Shown here: one piece after another, positions 10,209 through 21,848 of the stretch
How positions within the stretch are numbered: the first letter of the stretch is position 1
Layout of the letters: the number at the start of each line of letters is the position of its first letter
Assembly (NCBI GenBank): GCA_965200605.1
Contig: CBDATW010000002.1
Coordinates: 248,001 to 312,000 of the forward strand
Length of the DNA stretch: 64,000 nucleotides
Source of the DNA: CBDATW01 sp965200605
GTDB taxonomy: Bacteria; Bacillota_I; Bacilli_A; CBDATW01
Direction: 5' to 3'
Made by a program: the position numbers and the translations under genes
Notes under the pieces: generated by a model
Told to the model about the DNA's origin: nothing
What the model saw: the letters and a program-made list of their open reading frames with translations, nothing else
Databases searched by the model: none

Positions 10209-10284
10209 TGGTGACCCGGACGGGGCTCGAACCCGCGAATGCCAGCGTGAAAGGCTGGTGTGTTAACCATTTCACCACCGGGCC
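10209..10284 (-). tRNA. tRNA-Glu (UUC)
   Basis: Acceptor GGCCCGG pairs with CCGGGTC; anticodon stem CCAGC/GCTGG encloses loop CTTTCAC, giving anticodon UUC. CCA is encoded. One base separates it from tRNA-Phe. Confidence 0.96.
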
Positions 10285-10288
10285 ATAA

Positions 10289-10363
10289 TGGCGGCCATTA
10301 CTGGATTCGAACCAGTGACCTACCGATTAACAGTCGGGTGCTCTGCCGCTGAGCTAAATGGCC
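10289..10363 (-). tRNA. tRNA-Asn (GUU)
   Basis: Acceptor GGCCATT/AATGGCC, anticodon loop CTGTTAA with anticodon GUU, T-arm GGTTCGAATCC, encoded CCA after discriminator G. First gene of the Asn-Glu-Phe cluster. Confidence 0.96.
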
Positions 10364-10444
10364 ATAACTTATTGCGATAATATTATACTAGTTTTTAATA
10401 TTAAATACAATAAATAATAAATCCAGCATTTTGATGCATTTATT

Positions 10445-12289
10445 TTAATCTTCAATTGAAATTAATTCATTAATTAATTCCAAATCAATATTTTCATTTG
10501 CTTCTGCTTCAGGGTTTAATAATTCAGCAGACATTTTTTGATGGTCAGCCAATCTTTCAACTCTTGTCATAATTTCAGCAAAATATTTTTTATCAGATTG
10601 GGTAGCTTCTTTGTTTTTAATTCTTTTAACATTATTTTTCTTAAATTTTTTATCCAATTTATTTATTTGATCTTCTTTTTCTAAAATTGAATGATGAACT
10701 CTTGTACTAAATCCTTCATTTAATAATGTATAAAGACTAATTCCAATTTTATGAACAAGTTTAAACATAACTTTTATTTCATTATAAGCTTCTTCGGAAA
10801 ATAAAATTTTTGATTCTTTAACGTTTATTGCTACATCTTTTAAAATTATATTAATTTGATTAATTCTTGAAATGTCTCTTGTAATTAAAGTTAAATTAGT
10901 AAGTTCTTTTTGGAAATCATCTAATGACTTACGAGAAGAAATTAAATCAAGATATTCTATAACTTTTTCAGTATATTGCTCTGTTGCAAGAGATATATCA
11001 TCAATTAATATAATATATTTTTTATCTCCATGTTTAAATAATTTATAAACAGCATCTGTTTGTTTATTTAATAAGAAAGTTAGTGAGGCAATGGCTTTTT
11101 GAGCACCATCAGCAGCAAGCACTGGTGATTTTTCTACTAGTTCATAGTTTAGCCCCTTTAGCATTTCACTATGATCATCATTAATTTCTCTTTTAATAAT
11201 TTTTTTAATTAATTTTTCCATAAAAGGAATTAAAGGCAAGAAAATTAAAGCCATTGTTATATTAAATGTAACATGAGATACCGGAATTAGTCCTGCTGAT
11301 TGTAAATTCCCATTTACAAAAAATAATACAAGTAATTTAAATAACGGTAAAATTGCTGTAAATATTAGAGCACCAATTACATTAAATATAATGTGGAAAG
11401 CTGCTGTTCTTTTTGCATAAAGCGATGCTCCAAATGATGCAAGTAGAGCAGTAATTGTTGTACCAATATTTGCCCCAAATATCATTGGTATAGCAGCTGT
11501 TCCTGTAATTAATGCATCACCATGAAGGGTTTGAATAATCCCAATAGAAGCTGATGATGATTGAACAAGAACTGTAAGTAATACTGAGGTTATTAATCCC
11601 AGTCATGTTGAATATCATGTTCCTTTATCCATTTGAATAAGTAGGTCCTTAAATCAAAGTTCTTTAGCTAAGGGTTTCATAGCCCCACCCATATAATTCA
11701 TTCCTAAAAATAAAATACCAAAGCCTAAAACGGTTTGGGCAATATATCTAGCTTTTTTCTTATTTGCAAACATATATTGTAATCCACCAATGGCAATAAT
11801 AATTCAAACATATCTTTTGATTTTAAGTCCAATTAATATTGAGGTTATAGTTGTTCCAAGATTAGAACCGATAATTACAGCCATTGATTGCCTAAAAGAC
11901 ATTAGACCAACTGAAACAAGAGCAACAACTAAAGCTGTTGTTCCTGATGAAGATTGTATAAGACCGGTAATAATTAATCCCAAAATAAAACCTTTAATTG
12001 GATTATCTGTAAATTTAGTTATATATTGTTTGATTTGATCACCAGCTGAAAGCTGAAGGCCTTCACCCATAAATTTGATCCCAAACAAAAATAAACCAAG
12101 ACCCCCAAGTAGTTCAAAAAGTTTTCCTAGTGTAAATACTTTTGAACCTAGAATTGATGAATCTAATCAATGCTTTGAAACATTAAGCACGTTGCTATTA
12201 CCATTGCTAATTAAAAATATTATAGCCAATAGTAATACAACTATTCCAAAGTAAAACTTTTTACCTTTGAAAATTGCAGTTGAATTCAT
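10445..12289 (-). CDS. Na+/phosphate cotransporter with C-terminal PhoU-like domain
   Basis: A 614-residue NptA/YjbB-type symporter importing inorganic phosphate with sodium. It has the inverted-repeat signature of the family: GLIQSSSGTTAL in the first half and VLVQSSSASIG in the second, each followed by a glycine-rich helix (IIGSNLGTTITS, IFGANIGTTITA). About eight to nine membrane helices occupy residues 15-330. The last 270 residues are a soluble helical domain (EKSPVLAADGAQKAIAS... region) resembling the PhoU domain fused to bacterial members. TGA-Trp codons occur at several positions. Start ATG follows AGGAGA. Confidence 0.9.
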
Positions 12290-12370
12290 TTTGTTCTCCT
12301 GTATGTTGTATGACTTGTTTTAAGTCATTTTTATTTTATCAAATAATATTGTGATATGTATCATTATTAA

Positions 12371-13738
12371 TTATTTAACAGAAGATGTAAGTCAATGATA
12401 TTTTCTAAAGAAATAATAGCCATATAAGACTTTAAAAATATTAGTTAATTCAACTATTACAAAAACAGTGATAATATCTAGAGCAAAATAATATTTTGCT
12501 ATTAGTAAAATTGGGACCATTACTAGTCAAGAAGAAATTAAATCAATTTTAATAGATTGATTTGTTTGCCCACCTGCTCTAATAACAAAGAAAAAAGAAC
12601 CACATGACATTCTTAATGGATAAAACAGTGCTAAAATTATAATTAGTTTTCAAGCAAGATCCTTTATTTCCAAAGAAATATTATATAAAGATAAGATTGG
12701 GGTAGCCAAAAATAGTAAAACTGAACTCATAATAATACCTAAAATTAAATTAGCACCAATTATTTTATGAGCTCTTTCTTCTGCGTGTTCTAAATTATTG
12801 GAACCAAGTTTTTTCCCAACAAGATAAATTGTTGCTCCCCACATTGCTGCCCAAACAACAGAAACAATTGTTTCCATATTCATCTGGATTGAGTAGGCAG
12901 CAAAATTATCTGTTGAAAAAGTAGAAAAAGTTCTAGTTTTAATCATCATAGTTAATACTCAAAAAATTTCTGATCAAAATAAGGGAATGGTTTTGCTTAA
13001 AACCTTTTTATAAAGATTCTTACTTTTATAAAAAATAATTGTAAAAATATTTTTTGCAACTACACTAGTGTCTAAAATAAAGTTTCAAACAGAAAATGAA
13101 GCTATTTTAGAAATAACTGTTCCATATGCTGCCCCAACAAGACCCATTGCTGGAACCGGTCCTGCTCCAAAAATCAATATATAATTAACTACTATATTTG
13201 TTACAATAGATGCCATAGATGCTTTCATTCCAAGTTTTGGTTTACCTAATTCTTGAAAAGTAGTTGAAAAACCATAGTTTTGAGCTTTAAATAGTATAGA
13301 AAATGAAAATATTCTATAGTAGGCTACTGCTAAATTTATAGCATTTTGATTTGCTTCTATATCTTCTATATAAAGTCTAACTGCCCATGGAGCAAAAATT
13401 CAAATTAAGGTAATTGTAATAATAGAATAAAGAAAAAGAAGTTGCTGTTTAAAAGCAATTGCTGCTTTTAGATTTTCTTTATCTTTTTTACCATTATATT
13501 GAGAGACATATATACCAGAGCCATGTGTAGTTGCAAACATAGCAATGATAAAAAAGAAGTTAATAGCATTGATTGCCCCAATTGCTATAATTGGATCTTT
13601 ACCAAGTCTTCCTACCATTAAATTATCAACAAAAATGGCTGAATTTATAAAAATTTGCTGCACAATAATTGGTGCTACAATTTTGATATATCTTTTAATA
13701 AAACTACGATCAGGAATAAAACTTTTTAGGATCATCAT
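12371..13738 (-). CDS. MATE family multidrug/cation exporter
   Basis: A 455-residue polytopic membrane protein with about twelve helices. The N-terminal half carries the MATE signature region APIIVQQIFINSAIFVDNLMVGRLG and GSGIYVSQYNG, and the second half repeats the pattern. MATE proteins expel cationic compounds in exchange for Na+ or H+. The start is uncertain: tandem ATGs at 13738 and 13735 have no Shine-Dalgarno box, but a TATAAT lies a few bases upstream, so the message may be leaderless or nearly so. Terminates at TAA 12371. Confidence 0.85.
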
Positions 13739-13753
13739 AATATATAAATTATA

Positions 13754-13776
13754 ACAAAAAAGAGCTATAAGCTCCT
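13754..13776 (-). terminator. Terminator after tRNA-Ile-Ala
   Basis: GGAGCT, a three-base loop and AGCTC followed by a T run on the minus strand, between tRNA-Ala and the MATE gene; the predicted MATE promoter-like TATAAT is immediately downstream. Confidence 0.6.
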
Positions 13777-13790
13777 TATTTTTTTTAACA

Positions 13791-13866
13791 TGGTGGACTC
13801 GACAGGGGTCGAACCTGCGACCTCCTGCGTGCAAGGCAGGCGCTCTACCAACTGAGCTACGAGCCC
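13791..13866 (-). tRNA. tRNA-Ala (UGC)
   Basis: Acceptor GGGCTCG/CGAGTCC, anticodon stem CCTGC/GCAGG with loop CTTGCAC, T-arm GGTTCGACCCC, CCA encoded. It follows tRNA-Ile by one base. Confidence 0.95.
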
Positions 13867-13867
13867 A

Positions 13868-13943
<76 letters not shown>

Positions 13944-14025
13944 ATGAAAATTTCCATGCTAAAATATTATATCAAAATTAAAAATTATTGTGTTAATAAA
14001 ATAGTATTAATATCTATGATACATA

Positions 14026-15027
14026 TTAGGTAATATCTTTATTATTAAAATAATAAATTCCATATAAAGAGAGTAAAATCGATGCAATAAAATAATATAG
14101 TTTAAGAGAACTGGTTGGTATTCATAGTTTTAATTCTGATACAAAGTATTCTTGCCTTTTCTCTATGTTTCCTAAAACATTTGTTTTTTCAATGGTTCTT
14201 TTTTTTATAATTGCTTCTCTGTTCAGGCCTCCCATTTGTATTGCTATTTCCTGAAGGCCATATTTTTTATATGCCTCTCCCATTTCATCTCAATATATCT
14301 GAGCCATGTGATCAACAAAACTAAATGGTCTAATAAATCTTTTATAAATTTTTTGGCCAGATACTATGTTTGGATATTCGTTTTGGGAAATTTTAATTCC
14401 TAATTTTTGGACACTAGTATTTTTAGTAATATTTTTACTTATTGTTTTAGGTCAAATGTGGGCTACAAGAGCCAAGCCAATACCAATTCCAATCATAAGC
14501 AAACCATTGAATCTAATTGAAATGATTGTTAGTAATATTGAAAGAAATAATTGAATTAAAAATGAAACTAAAAGCATTGTTGGTACAACTCGAATCATAA
14601 CATCATACATTTCATATGATGGAGAAATACGAAATGAATAGAATCATATAAAGGCTAATGTTGCAATACAAAATGACATATTTGTAAAAATTAAAGCTAA
14701 GAATTTTTGACTTATAACATTAATTCTAGAAACTGGCTTAGAAATATAAATTAAAAATGAGCCATTTTTTATTTCATCAGAAATAAATTTAACTGAATTT
14801 ATAGTTACATACAAAGGAAAGATAAAGAGCATAAATAATCTGTAGTAAATTAAAACAATTCCAAAAATTGTTATGTTAGCAATCTCTGATTGAAAATAAG
14901 AGTTTTTTAGAAAGTTTTTAATAGCGATTAAAATTAAGGGAAAAAATATCAAAGATAAAATAAACATAACAATAGTGCCTAGTGAAAAAATCATTTTTTT
15001 ATAAGTTTGTCTAAAAATTACTAACAT
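14026..15027 (-). CDS. ABC-2-type transporter permease, copy A
   Basis: A 333-residue integral membrane protein, paralogous along its full length to the gene at 15336-16340. Shared landmarks are the start MLV(I/V)FRQTYKKM, SVKFISDEI(K/E)NG, SKP(V/I)SR, RPFSFVDHM and the end GIYYFN(N/R)KDI. Six or so membrane helices plus a large loop between helices five and six. The start at 15027, behind AAAGGTGAT, matches the paralogue rather than an ATG 21 bases upstream. It lies downstream of the other permease and the ATPase, separated from them by a 308-base gap, so it may have its own promoter. Substrate unknown. Confidence 0.8.
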
Positions 15028-15335
15028 TATTACATCACCTTTAATCAATTATACACAAATAGATAAGATATTTTGAATGCAATATCTTTTTATTAAAGTG
15101 GTAGATTATCAAAAGTAAAAGTTTAATAAAATTTATTGATAAATATAAAAGTAAAAAACAAAAGATTAGAAATAAGATAATTATTGCAGTAATTTTTAGA
15201 TTAACTTTATGGGGTGAAAATATAATTTATTTAATTATTTATAAATAAAAAACCACACTTTCTATATTTCTATATTGAAAGTGTAGAATTTATTTTTTTA
15301 TGTTTGATGGTTTTTTATATAATTGAATGTATCTT
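15028..15335. other. Non-coding gap with a decayed permease end and a repeat element
   Basis: No convincing gene. Bases 15080-15100 match, with one mismatch, the DNA encoding the FN(R)KDI end of the neighbouring permeases (15345-15365), which suggests the remnant of a third copy. Towards 15246-15300 lies a copy of the dispersed hairpin element. Confidence 0.4.
15246..15300. repeat. Dispersed intergenic hairpin element, copy B
   Basis: ACACTTTC (15255-15262) and GAAAGTGT (15277-15284) form a stem with T runs on both sides, so it can end transcription in both directions. The 3' half matches the elements at 3544 and 55513 except for one inserted A. Confidence 0.6.
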
Positions 15336-16340
15336 CTAAACAATATCTTTTCTATTAAAGTAATAAATTCCGCAAATAGCTAATAATATTGAAAAAATTG
15401 AGTAAAAGAGTTTTAATGTTTTATTTTCTATTCAAGGTTTTAATTTTGCAACATAATATTGTTCTTCTGTAACTAAATTGTTTAATGCATCTCTTTTTTC
15501 AACCATTCTTTTTTCCATTATTACTTCTTGGTTATATACTCAACCAGTAGATTTAGCTTTTTCAGTTAAGCCAAATTTGTCAAATGCACCAGCAACATTT
15601 TCTCAATATAATTGATTCATATGATCAACGAAGCTAAATGGTCTAATAAATTTTTTGTATAGTTTTTGACCACTATCAACTTTTTGAAATTCTGTTTCTG
15701 TAATAGTAGTTCCAACAGTTTGGAATAATCTATTTTTTGCAATACTTCCACTATTAATTTGTGGTCATAATTGGCCAAATAGAGCAAATCCAACACCAAT
15801 ACCTAACATAATAAGTGAGTTAAATCTAATTGAAATTATTGTTAATATAATTGAGATTATCAATTGAATAACAAATGAAACTAAAAACATTGTTGGAAGA
15901 ACTGCAAACATAACATCATAAAGTTCTGCTGATCATGTAACTTTTAGAGCATAGAATCATATATATGCAAGCATTCCAAGACAAAATGACATATTTGTAA
16001 ACATTAATGCAGCAAATTTTTGCAAAATAATGCTAAATCTTGAAATTGGTTTTGATAAGCTAGTTAAAAATGTTCCATTTTCAATTTCATCAGAAATAAA
16101 TTTAACTGAGTTAATTGCAACATAAATTGGGAAAAAGAATACTAGGAATGTTTGGAAATATGAGAAAATAATTGCTATTAAAGTAGCATTAGCAATTTTA
16201 GGAATAAAGTATGTTTCCTTTATTTCAGCATTAAATCCTCCTAAAAATATTGTAAATATTGCCATTGACACCAGGAATAAAACCACTGTTGCCATTGAAA
16301 ATACCATTTTTTTATACGTTTGTCTAAATACTACTAACAT
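15336..16340 (-). CDS. ABC-2-type transporter permease, copy B
   Basis: A 334-residue membrane protein, paralogue of the permease at 14026-15027. It starts one base inside the stop codon of the ATPase (TAATG), so the two are translationally coupled and belong to one transporter. The N-terminus has one helix (residues 15-40), followed by SVKFISDEIENGTFLTSLSK, the region before the coupling helix in ABC-2 exporters, and a long non-membrane loop containing RPFSFVDHMNQLYWE. The export substrate is not evident. Confidence 0.83.
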
Positions 16341-17407
16341 TATTTTTTACCTTCCTTTTTAATTTTTGTTTTAACATTTTTATTAGAAATCTTAGAAGTT
16401 CCGTTAAACTCAATTATGGCTTTTTCTTTTTTGAATTTTGAGAAAAATGTTTTTTTCTTTTTATCAACTCCAGATTCTCTACCATGGGCAATAACTAATT
16501 CATCATAAGCTGAACTTAAGTTTGAAGCTAAAAATGAAATTGAAGCAATTGGAACTCCAGAGTGAATAACTTTTTTAGCAATTGCTTTGGCTTGAGCAGC
16601 TGTTTTTGTTTCAAGTTTTCAACCTGAGGTTGTATCTTGAAATTTGTATTTTTTAATAAAGTTTTTAGATTTTGGATTATCAGAATCAGTAAAGGAAATA
16701 AGTAGTCCAGGTTTTGAAGCTAAATCTTTAATACCACCTGAGAATCTAATTTGTCCCTGTGAAATAAATGTTACTTCATCAACAATAAATTGTAATTCTG
16801 AAAGAATATGAGATGAAATCAAAATTGAATATCCTTTATTTGTAATTTTGGTAAACATTTCAAACATATCTTTTCTTGCTGTAGGGTCAAGATTGGCAGC
16901 AGGTTCATCAAGAACAAGAACTGTAGGATCAGTCATTAGAGCTTGGGCAACTAAGATTTTTTTCTTCATACCCGAAGAAAATAATGATGGTTTTCTATGT
17001 GTGTGCTCTTCAAGTCCTAGATCTTTTAGAATTTCTAGTGCTTTGACTTTTGCAGCCTTAGATTTAAATCCTGATAATTGAGCCATAGCTACAAGATATT
17101 CCATGCATGTCATATAGCCTGGAAATGATGCCCTTTCAGGAATATATCCAATTCTTTTTTTAGCTTTAATTGATCCAGCTTTAAATCCTTCAATCATAAT
17201 TTGGCCACTAGATTTTGAATAAGCACCAATTATAGCTTTAATTGTGGTTGTTTTACCAGCACCATTAGGTCCAATAAATCCATGAATTTTACCATGAGTA
17301 ACACCAAAGTTAACATCTTGAACAGCTACAAACTTACCAAATTTTTTAGTATAGTTTATGACTTCTAGTGCATAGTTTTTATTTGAATTAATATTTTTTT
17401 TAATCAT
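16340..17407 (-). CDS. ABC transporter ATP-binding protein
   Basis: The ATPase subunit of the 14-18 kb exporter, 355 residues. Walker A GPNGAGKTT (near residue 50), signature region FSSGMKKKILVAQAL in place of LSGGQ, Walker B VLVLDEPAANLDP and the H-loop ISSHILSEL are all intact. The core resembles CcmA/YhaQ-type exporters. The last 90 residues after the ABC domain form an extra tail containing AIAKKVIHSGVPIASISFLAS and a Lys-rich end, similar to the C-terminal domain of BcrA/DrrA-type ATPases. Its stop overlaps the start of permease B; upstream it follows the anchored protein with seven bases between. Confidence 0.92.
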
Positions 17408-17414
17408 AATACAC

Positions 17415-18332
17415 CTATTTTTTTAATACCTTTCTAATTGCAAAATAAGAATATGGTGCAACAATTAATATTGATGGAAACAATAGTCAATATGGTGAAA
17501 ATGGAATATCTCTATTTTTGTTTTCATTTTTAATAACAATGTTTGGTCCTTTTTTATATTGGAATTTAATAGAGTTTTGGTTTGCAATCATAACATTATA
17601 ATCCTTCGATGCAGGAACAAAGTCTTCTTCAGCAATTCTTATTAATTCTGACACAAAATATGCTAAAGTGGCCTGAAAATCCTCATCATCTCGGCTAACT
17701 CCTGGTTCTCTAAAAATATCAATGAAAGTAGTCTTATTCTTTCCATCTGATGAGAAAATCATTCCTCATGATTTTTTCATATTATTTTTATCAACAAATC
17801 TCATATCTTTAAGATTTCCCATTGGTCTAATAATCATTTTTTCAACATTTGACCTTGGAATGATTTTTATTTCTGGTTCTAGTGATGTTCAATATGTTGA
17901 ACTTCGAGGTTTAACATTCATAAGTGTCTTCTTTTTTCACTCACGAGTGGCTTTATCAAGAATCATTATTTCTGTTGTGCTTCTAAACATATAATAATCC
18001 ATAACAAGTGAGTTGTTTTTTCTTAGAATTTCATATGGTGTTTTGCCAGTTAATAATCCTGCTGATCCAGCAGCATCATCAATAAGTTCAAAGATTTTTT
18101 CTGGATCCATTCTTAAAACAACAGAAAAAGTTCCATCACTATCAATCTCTTTTCTTACTGTATATCATTTTGACATGCTTGAATCACCTGGTTCATAAGT
18201 ATCAACAGATAAATCAGATTCATCTAATTTAGAAACTGCAAATGACTTGCTTTGTTCAGCCTTTGGTGATAGGCTAGCTGAAGCAAATGGTGTAGTCATC
18301 AAAGCAATTGACATAATAAATATTTTTAACAT
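17415..18332 (-). CDS. Membrane-anchored extracytoplasmic protein of the ABC cluster
   Basis: A 305-residue protein with a signal-peptide-like start (MLKIFIMSIALMTTPFASAS) and a single C-terminal membrane helix (PYWLLFPSILIVAPYSYFA) followed by a short basic tail, so the 250-residue middle part probably faces outside while the C-terminus anchors it. No lipobox cysteine. No known family recognised. It is the first gene of the cluster, behind a strong AGGAGA box and preceded by a palindrome, and is presumably a dedicated partner or substrate-handling factor of the exporter. Confidence 0.65.
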
Positions 18333-18374
18333 TTTATTCTCCTGATTTAATTTTAATTTATTAATATAATTAAA

Positions 18375-18388
18375 ATTTAGGCCTAAAT
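18375..18388. promoter_or_regulatory. Palindrome upstream of the ABC cluster
   Basis: ATTTAGGCCTAAAT is a perfect 14-base palindrome with a GC-rich core in otherwise AT-rich intergenic DNA, about 45 bases before the first gene. Possible operator; overlaps a second inverted pair AGGC/GCCT. Confidence 0.35.
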
Positions 18389-18479
18389 GCCTGATACCAA
18401 TATACTAGATTAAAAAAATATGTCAATAGTTTTTTTATAATAATTTTAATGTGCTAAATATTGTAATTATTTTAATTTT

Positions 18480-18514
18480 AAAAAAAAAAAAAAAACACTT
18501 TTATGAAGCGTTTG
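18480..18514 (-). terminator. Terminator of the ribosomal superoperon
   Basis: On the minus strand AAACGCTT, a short loop and AAGTGTTT are followed by an uninterrupted run of about 15-16 T. It lies eight bases after the rpsI stop and probably ends the transcript that begins before rpsJ. Confidence 0.75.
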
Positions 18515-18521
18515 GTAATGA

Positions 18522-18911
18522 CTATCTTTTTGAAAATTGCGGTGATTTTCTGGCCTTTTTGAAACCATATTTTTTTCTCTCAACTTTTCTGGCATCACGA
18601 GTTGTTAACCCAAGTTCTTTAAGTGCTGGCTTTCATTCAGCATTAACTTCAATTAAAGCTCTTGTGATTCCTAAGCGAATGGCTCCGGCTTGACCATTAA
18701 ATCCTCCACCTGTAACATTAACAGAAATATCAAATTTATCTTTTTGTTCCAGGGCAACTAGAGGTTGTTCTAAATCTTGAACTAATGTTGCATAGGGCAT
18801 ATAATGGTTAACATCCTGGCCATTAACCATGATTGAACCTTTTCCAGGTTTTAATGTCACTCTTGCAACTGAAGTTTTTCTTCTTCCAACTGATTGATAT
18901 ACTACCGACAT
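18522..18911 (-). CDS. rpsI: 30S ribosomal protein S9
   Basis: S9 contacts the P-site tRNA through its extreme C-terminus. The protein has 129 residues and starts [18 protein letters not shown], with the family motif [15 protein letters not shown] and the conserved end RKSPQFSKR. The ATG follows AAGGAGG that overlaps the rplM stop. It is the final gene of the long minus-strand superoperon. Confidence 0.97.
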
Positions 18912-18924
18912 AGATTCATCCTCC

Positions 18925-19356
18925 TTATATTTCAAGTTTTTCAGGTTTTTGAGCTTCCATATTATGACTCTTGCCTGCAAATACATAAAGTTTTCTAAAT
19001 TGTTTTCTTCCAAGAGAGTTTTTTTGCAGCATTCCTTTAACTGCTCTTTCAAACATCTCAATTGGATATTTTTCAATCATTACTTCAGCATTTCTTTGCC
19101 TTAAACCACCTTTTCATTGCGAGTGATTGTAATAAATTTTGTTTTTTAATTTATTTCCAGTTAATTTAACTTTAGATGCATTAATAGCAATTACATAATC
19201 ACCACAATCAATATTAGGTGTTCAATTTACTTTCTTTTTACCTCTAAGAATATCAGCAATTTGGGTTGCTATTCGACCTAGTGTTTTTCCTTCTAAATCA
19301 ACAATAAATCATTTTCTGTTAATTTCTGATTCTTTGGCTCATGTTGTTTGTTTCAT
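18925..19356 (-). CDS. rplM: 50S ribosomal protein L13
   Basis: L13 is an early-assembly 23S rRNA-binding protein. 143 residues, typical length, beginning [17 protein letters not shown] with TGA codons for Trp, and containing [25 protein letters not shown] and [10 protein letters not shown]. Paired with rpsI as usual in Firmicutes, with the rpsI ribosome site inside its end. Confidence 0.97.
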
Positions 19357-19434
19357 TTTATGAGTCCCTCCTAATGTTTGTAACTTATACCGGGTTACAT
19401 CCATATTGGACTATTAAATTATATCATAAAGCTA

Positions 19435-20175
19435 TTATCTATAATAGACTTTTTCTAAATATAGACCATTTGGAGGGGCTTTAAATTGAATGGATGAAGG
19501 ATTCCTTGCTTTAAATGCCTTGGAAATTATTGTAATTTTTTGTTTTTCTTTGCCAATTTCAACTAATGTAGCTACAATTTTTCTAACCATATGTCTTAAA
19601 AAACCATTGCCATTTACTTTAATTAAAATTAAATCATCTTTTTTAGTAATTGATATTTTATTAATTTTTTTAATAGGATTTATTTTATCTTTTTTAGAAA
19701 CTGTAGCAAATGATGTAAAATCTTGTTTAACACATAATTTTTTTGCTGCCTCTTTGATTAATTTTAAATTTAGTTTCTCTTCGATATATCAAAACTTATC
19801 TTGATTTCAAATAAAATCTTTTTTATTAGTTTTTATTTTATAAAGATATGTTTTGCTTGTAGTTCAATATCTTGCATGAAAATTTAAATCAACAAATTTT
19901 GTTGATATAATTTCAATATCTTTAGGTAGATGGTTATTTAAAGCAATCATTATTTTATTTGCCTTCATATTAGTACCTAATTTGATTGAAAAAGTTTGCT
20001 CAAGGGCATGAACTCCACGATCAGTTCTTCCTGAACCATGAATTTCAATTTTTTTATCATAAAAACTTTTAAAAGCTCTAGTTAGATTTAAAACAATAGT
20101 ATCTTTATTTGGTTGAAGATTTCAACCATAGTAATTAGCTCCATTATATTTAACTTTACAAAATAAATTTTTCAT
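19435..20175 (-). CDS. truA: tRNA pseudouridine(38-40) synthase TruA
   Basis: TruA isomerises uridines in the anticodon arm of many tRNAs. The 246-residue protein has the catalytic aspartate in GSGRTDRGVHA and the N-terminal YNGANYYGWN motif. Its ATG immediately follows the ecfT stop (TAA then ATG), indicating co-translation. Located between the ECF module and rplM, the normal place in Firmicutes. Confidence 0.94.
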
Positions 20176-20979
20176 TTAAATATACCTTCTTAGATAAATT
20201 ATAATTCCAAGATAGATAATCATTAAAATAACAATTAAATAATCTGTATTTGACATAATTATTTTTCGATATCTGGGCCTTGATACATCTGGGTTATAAT
20301 TTTTAGACTCCATTGATAGGGCAAGTTCATCAGCTTTATTAAATGATGATACTAAAAGGGGGATAATTAAGGCAATTATGGCTTTAATTTTTTCTTTTAT
20401 TTTTCCATTTTGTAAATCAAGCCCTCGGGATGATTGGGCATCCATAATTTTTTGAACTTCATCAAAAATTGTGGGAATAAATCTAAGGGAAATTGAAAGC
20501 ATCATTGCAAAAACTTCTACAGGCACTTTTACTTTTTTAAGGGGTTGGGAAAGTTTTTCAAGACCTAATGTTAATGTTAGGGGGTTTGTAGTTGATGTTA
20601 ATATTATTGACATCATAATAATCAAAACTACTCTTCAAAAGATAAAGGTAGTTTGATTAATAGCGCCCATATGAACATTTCTATTTAAAATTGGTAACTT
20701 AAATATCACTTCTCCTTCTTTGATGATAAAAATATTAATTAGCATTAAAAAGATAAACATAAACATTAAAGGTTTAATTCCTGCTATTACTGATTTAAAT
20801 GCTATATTTGATTTTTTAATCACAATCATTAAAAACACACTCATAAAAGCAAGTAATCTATAATCAGCTAGAATAAAAATTGAAATCATTAACATCGTTA
20901 ATGAAACAATTTTAGTTCTGGGGTCTAAATTATGAATAAAGGTTTTATCAGGAATAAATTTTCCAAATGATGCTTGCAT
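20176..20979 (-). CDS. ecfT: ECF transporter transmembrane subunit EcfT
   Basis: EcfT couples the two ATPases to exchangeable substrate-binding S components that import vitamins and other micronutrients. The 267-residue protein starts with FIPDKTFIHNLDPRTKIV, the typical N-terminal LDPRxK motif, has several hydrophobic helices, and carries both ATPase-coupling motifs (A-x-[RSG] type: AQSSRG near residue 160 and SRPR further on). One TGA-Trp near 20635. It ends directly at the truA start. Confidence 0.93.
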
Positions 20980-20981
20980 AA

Positions 20982-21848
20982 CTATTTACCTCCTTTTGCT
21001 TTTTTTAAATAAGAAACTATTTGCTGTGGTGTATCAAATTCAATTGGAATTCCAATGCCTAATTCTTTTTTAATTTTATTAATAAATTTAATATGTTTTG
21101 GTAAATCAATTGAATTATCTTCTAAAAATAACTCATGTCTAAACAATTGTTGTGGACTTCCGGTAAATTGTATTTTACCCTCTTTTAAAACAGAGACTGA
21201 ATCTGAGTATTTTCAAACATCATCCATATTATGAGTAACAAGAATGATTGTTAGTCCTTGTTTTTGATTAAGATTTTTAAAAATAGACATGATTTCTTCT
21301 TTACCAACTGGGTCAAGGGCAGCTGTTGGCTCATCAACAATTAGAATTTGTGGTTGAATTGCTAAAATTCCAGCAATGGCAACTCTTCTTTTTTGTCCTC
21401 CTGAGAGTTCAAAAGGTGATCTTTGTAATAAATCATTTGATAGACCAACTACATTTATGTATTTTTTAGCAAGGGCTTTTGCTTCTTGTAAACTAGCACC
21501 AAATGACATTGGGCCAAACATAATATCTTTTTCTACAGTTTCTGCAAAAAGTTGTAATTCAGGGAATTGGAAAACAATCGATGCTTTTTTTCTAATTGCC
21601 TTTAATTGTTTCTGTGTTTTTTTAGTGTTTAAAATTTCATAGCCATCAACTATAACTTTACCTTTGTCTGCTTTTAAAAGCCCATTAATATGCTTTATTA
21701 AAGTAGATTTACCAGAACCAGAATGCCCAATTATGGTATGAATTTCTCCTTCTTTAATTTCTAAATTAATATTACTAAGAGCTTTTATTTCTAAGGATGT
21801 ATTTTCATTGTAGATGTGATGAGTGTTAATAAATTTTATTTTAGTCAT
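20982..21848 (-). CDS. ecfA2: ECF transporter ATPase EcfA2
   Basis: Second ATPase of the ECF module (288 residues). Walker A is GHSGSGKSTL, the signature is LSGGQKRRVAIAG and Walker B is ILIVDEPTAALDP, with the H-loop ending VTHNMDDV. The Q-loop QFPELQLF is the EcfA2 form. It overlaps the end of ecfA1 by 13 bases and is followed after two bases by ecfT, so the three subunits are made together. Confidence 0.93.

Noticed and set aside
18925..19076. Extended frame joining the start of rpsI to an upstream Leu/Lys-rich peptide
   Set aside because: It overlaps rplM in another frame; rpsI starts at the ATG at 18911 behind AAGGAGG.
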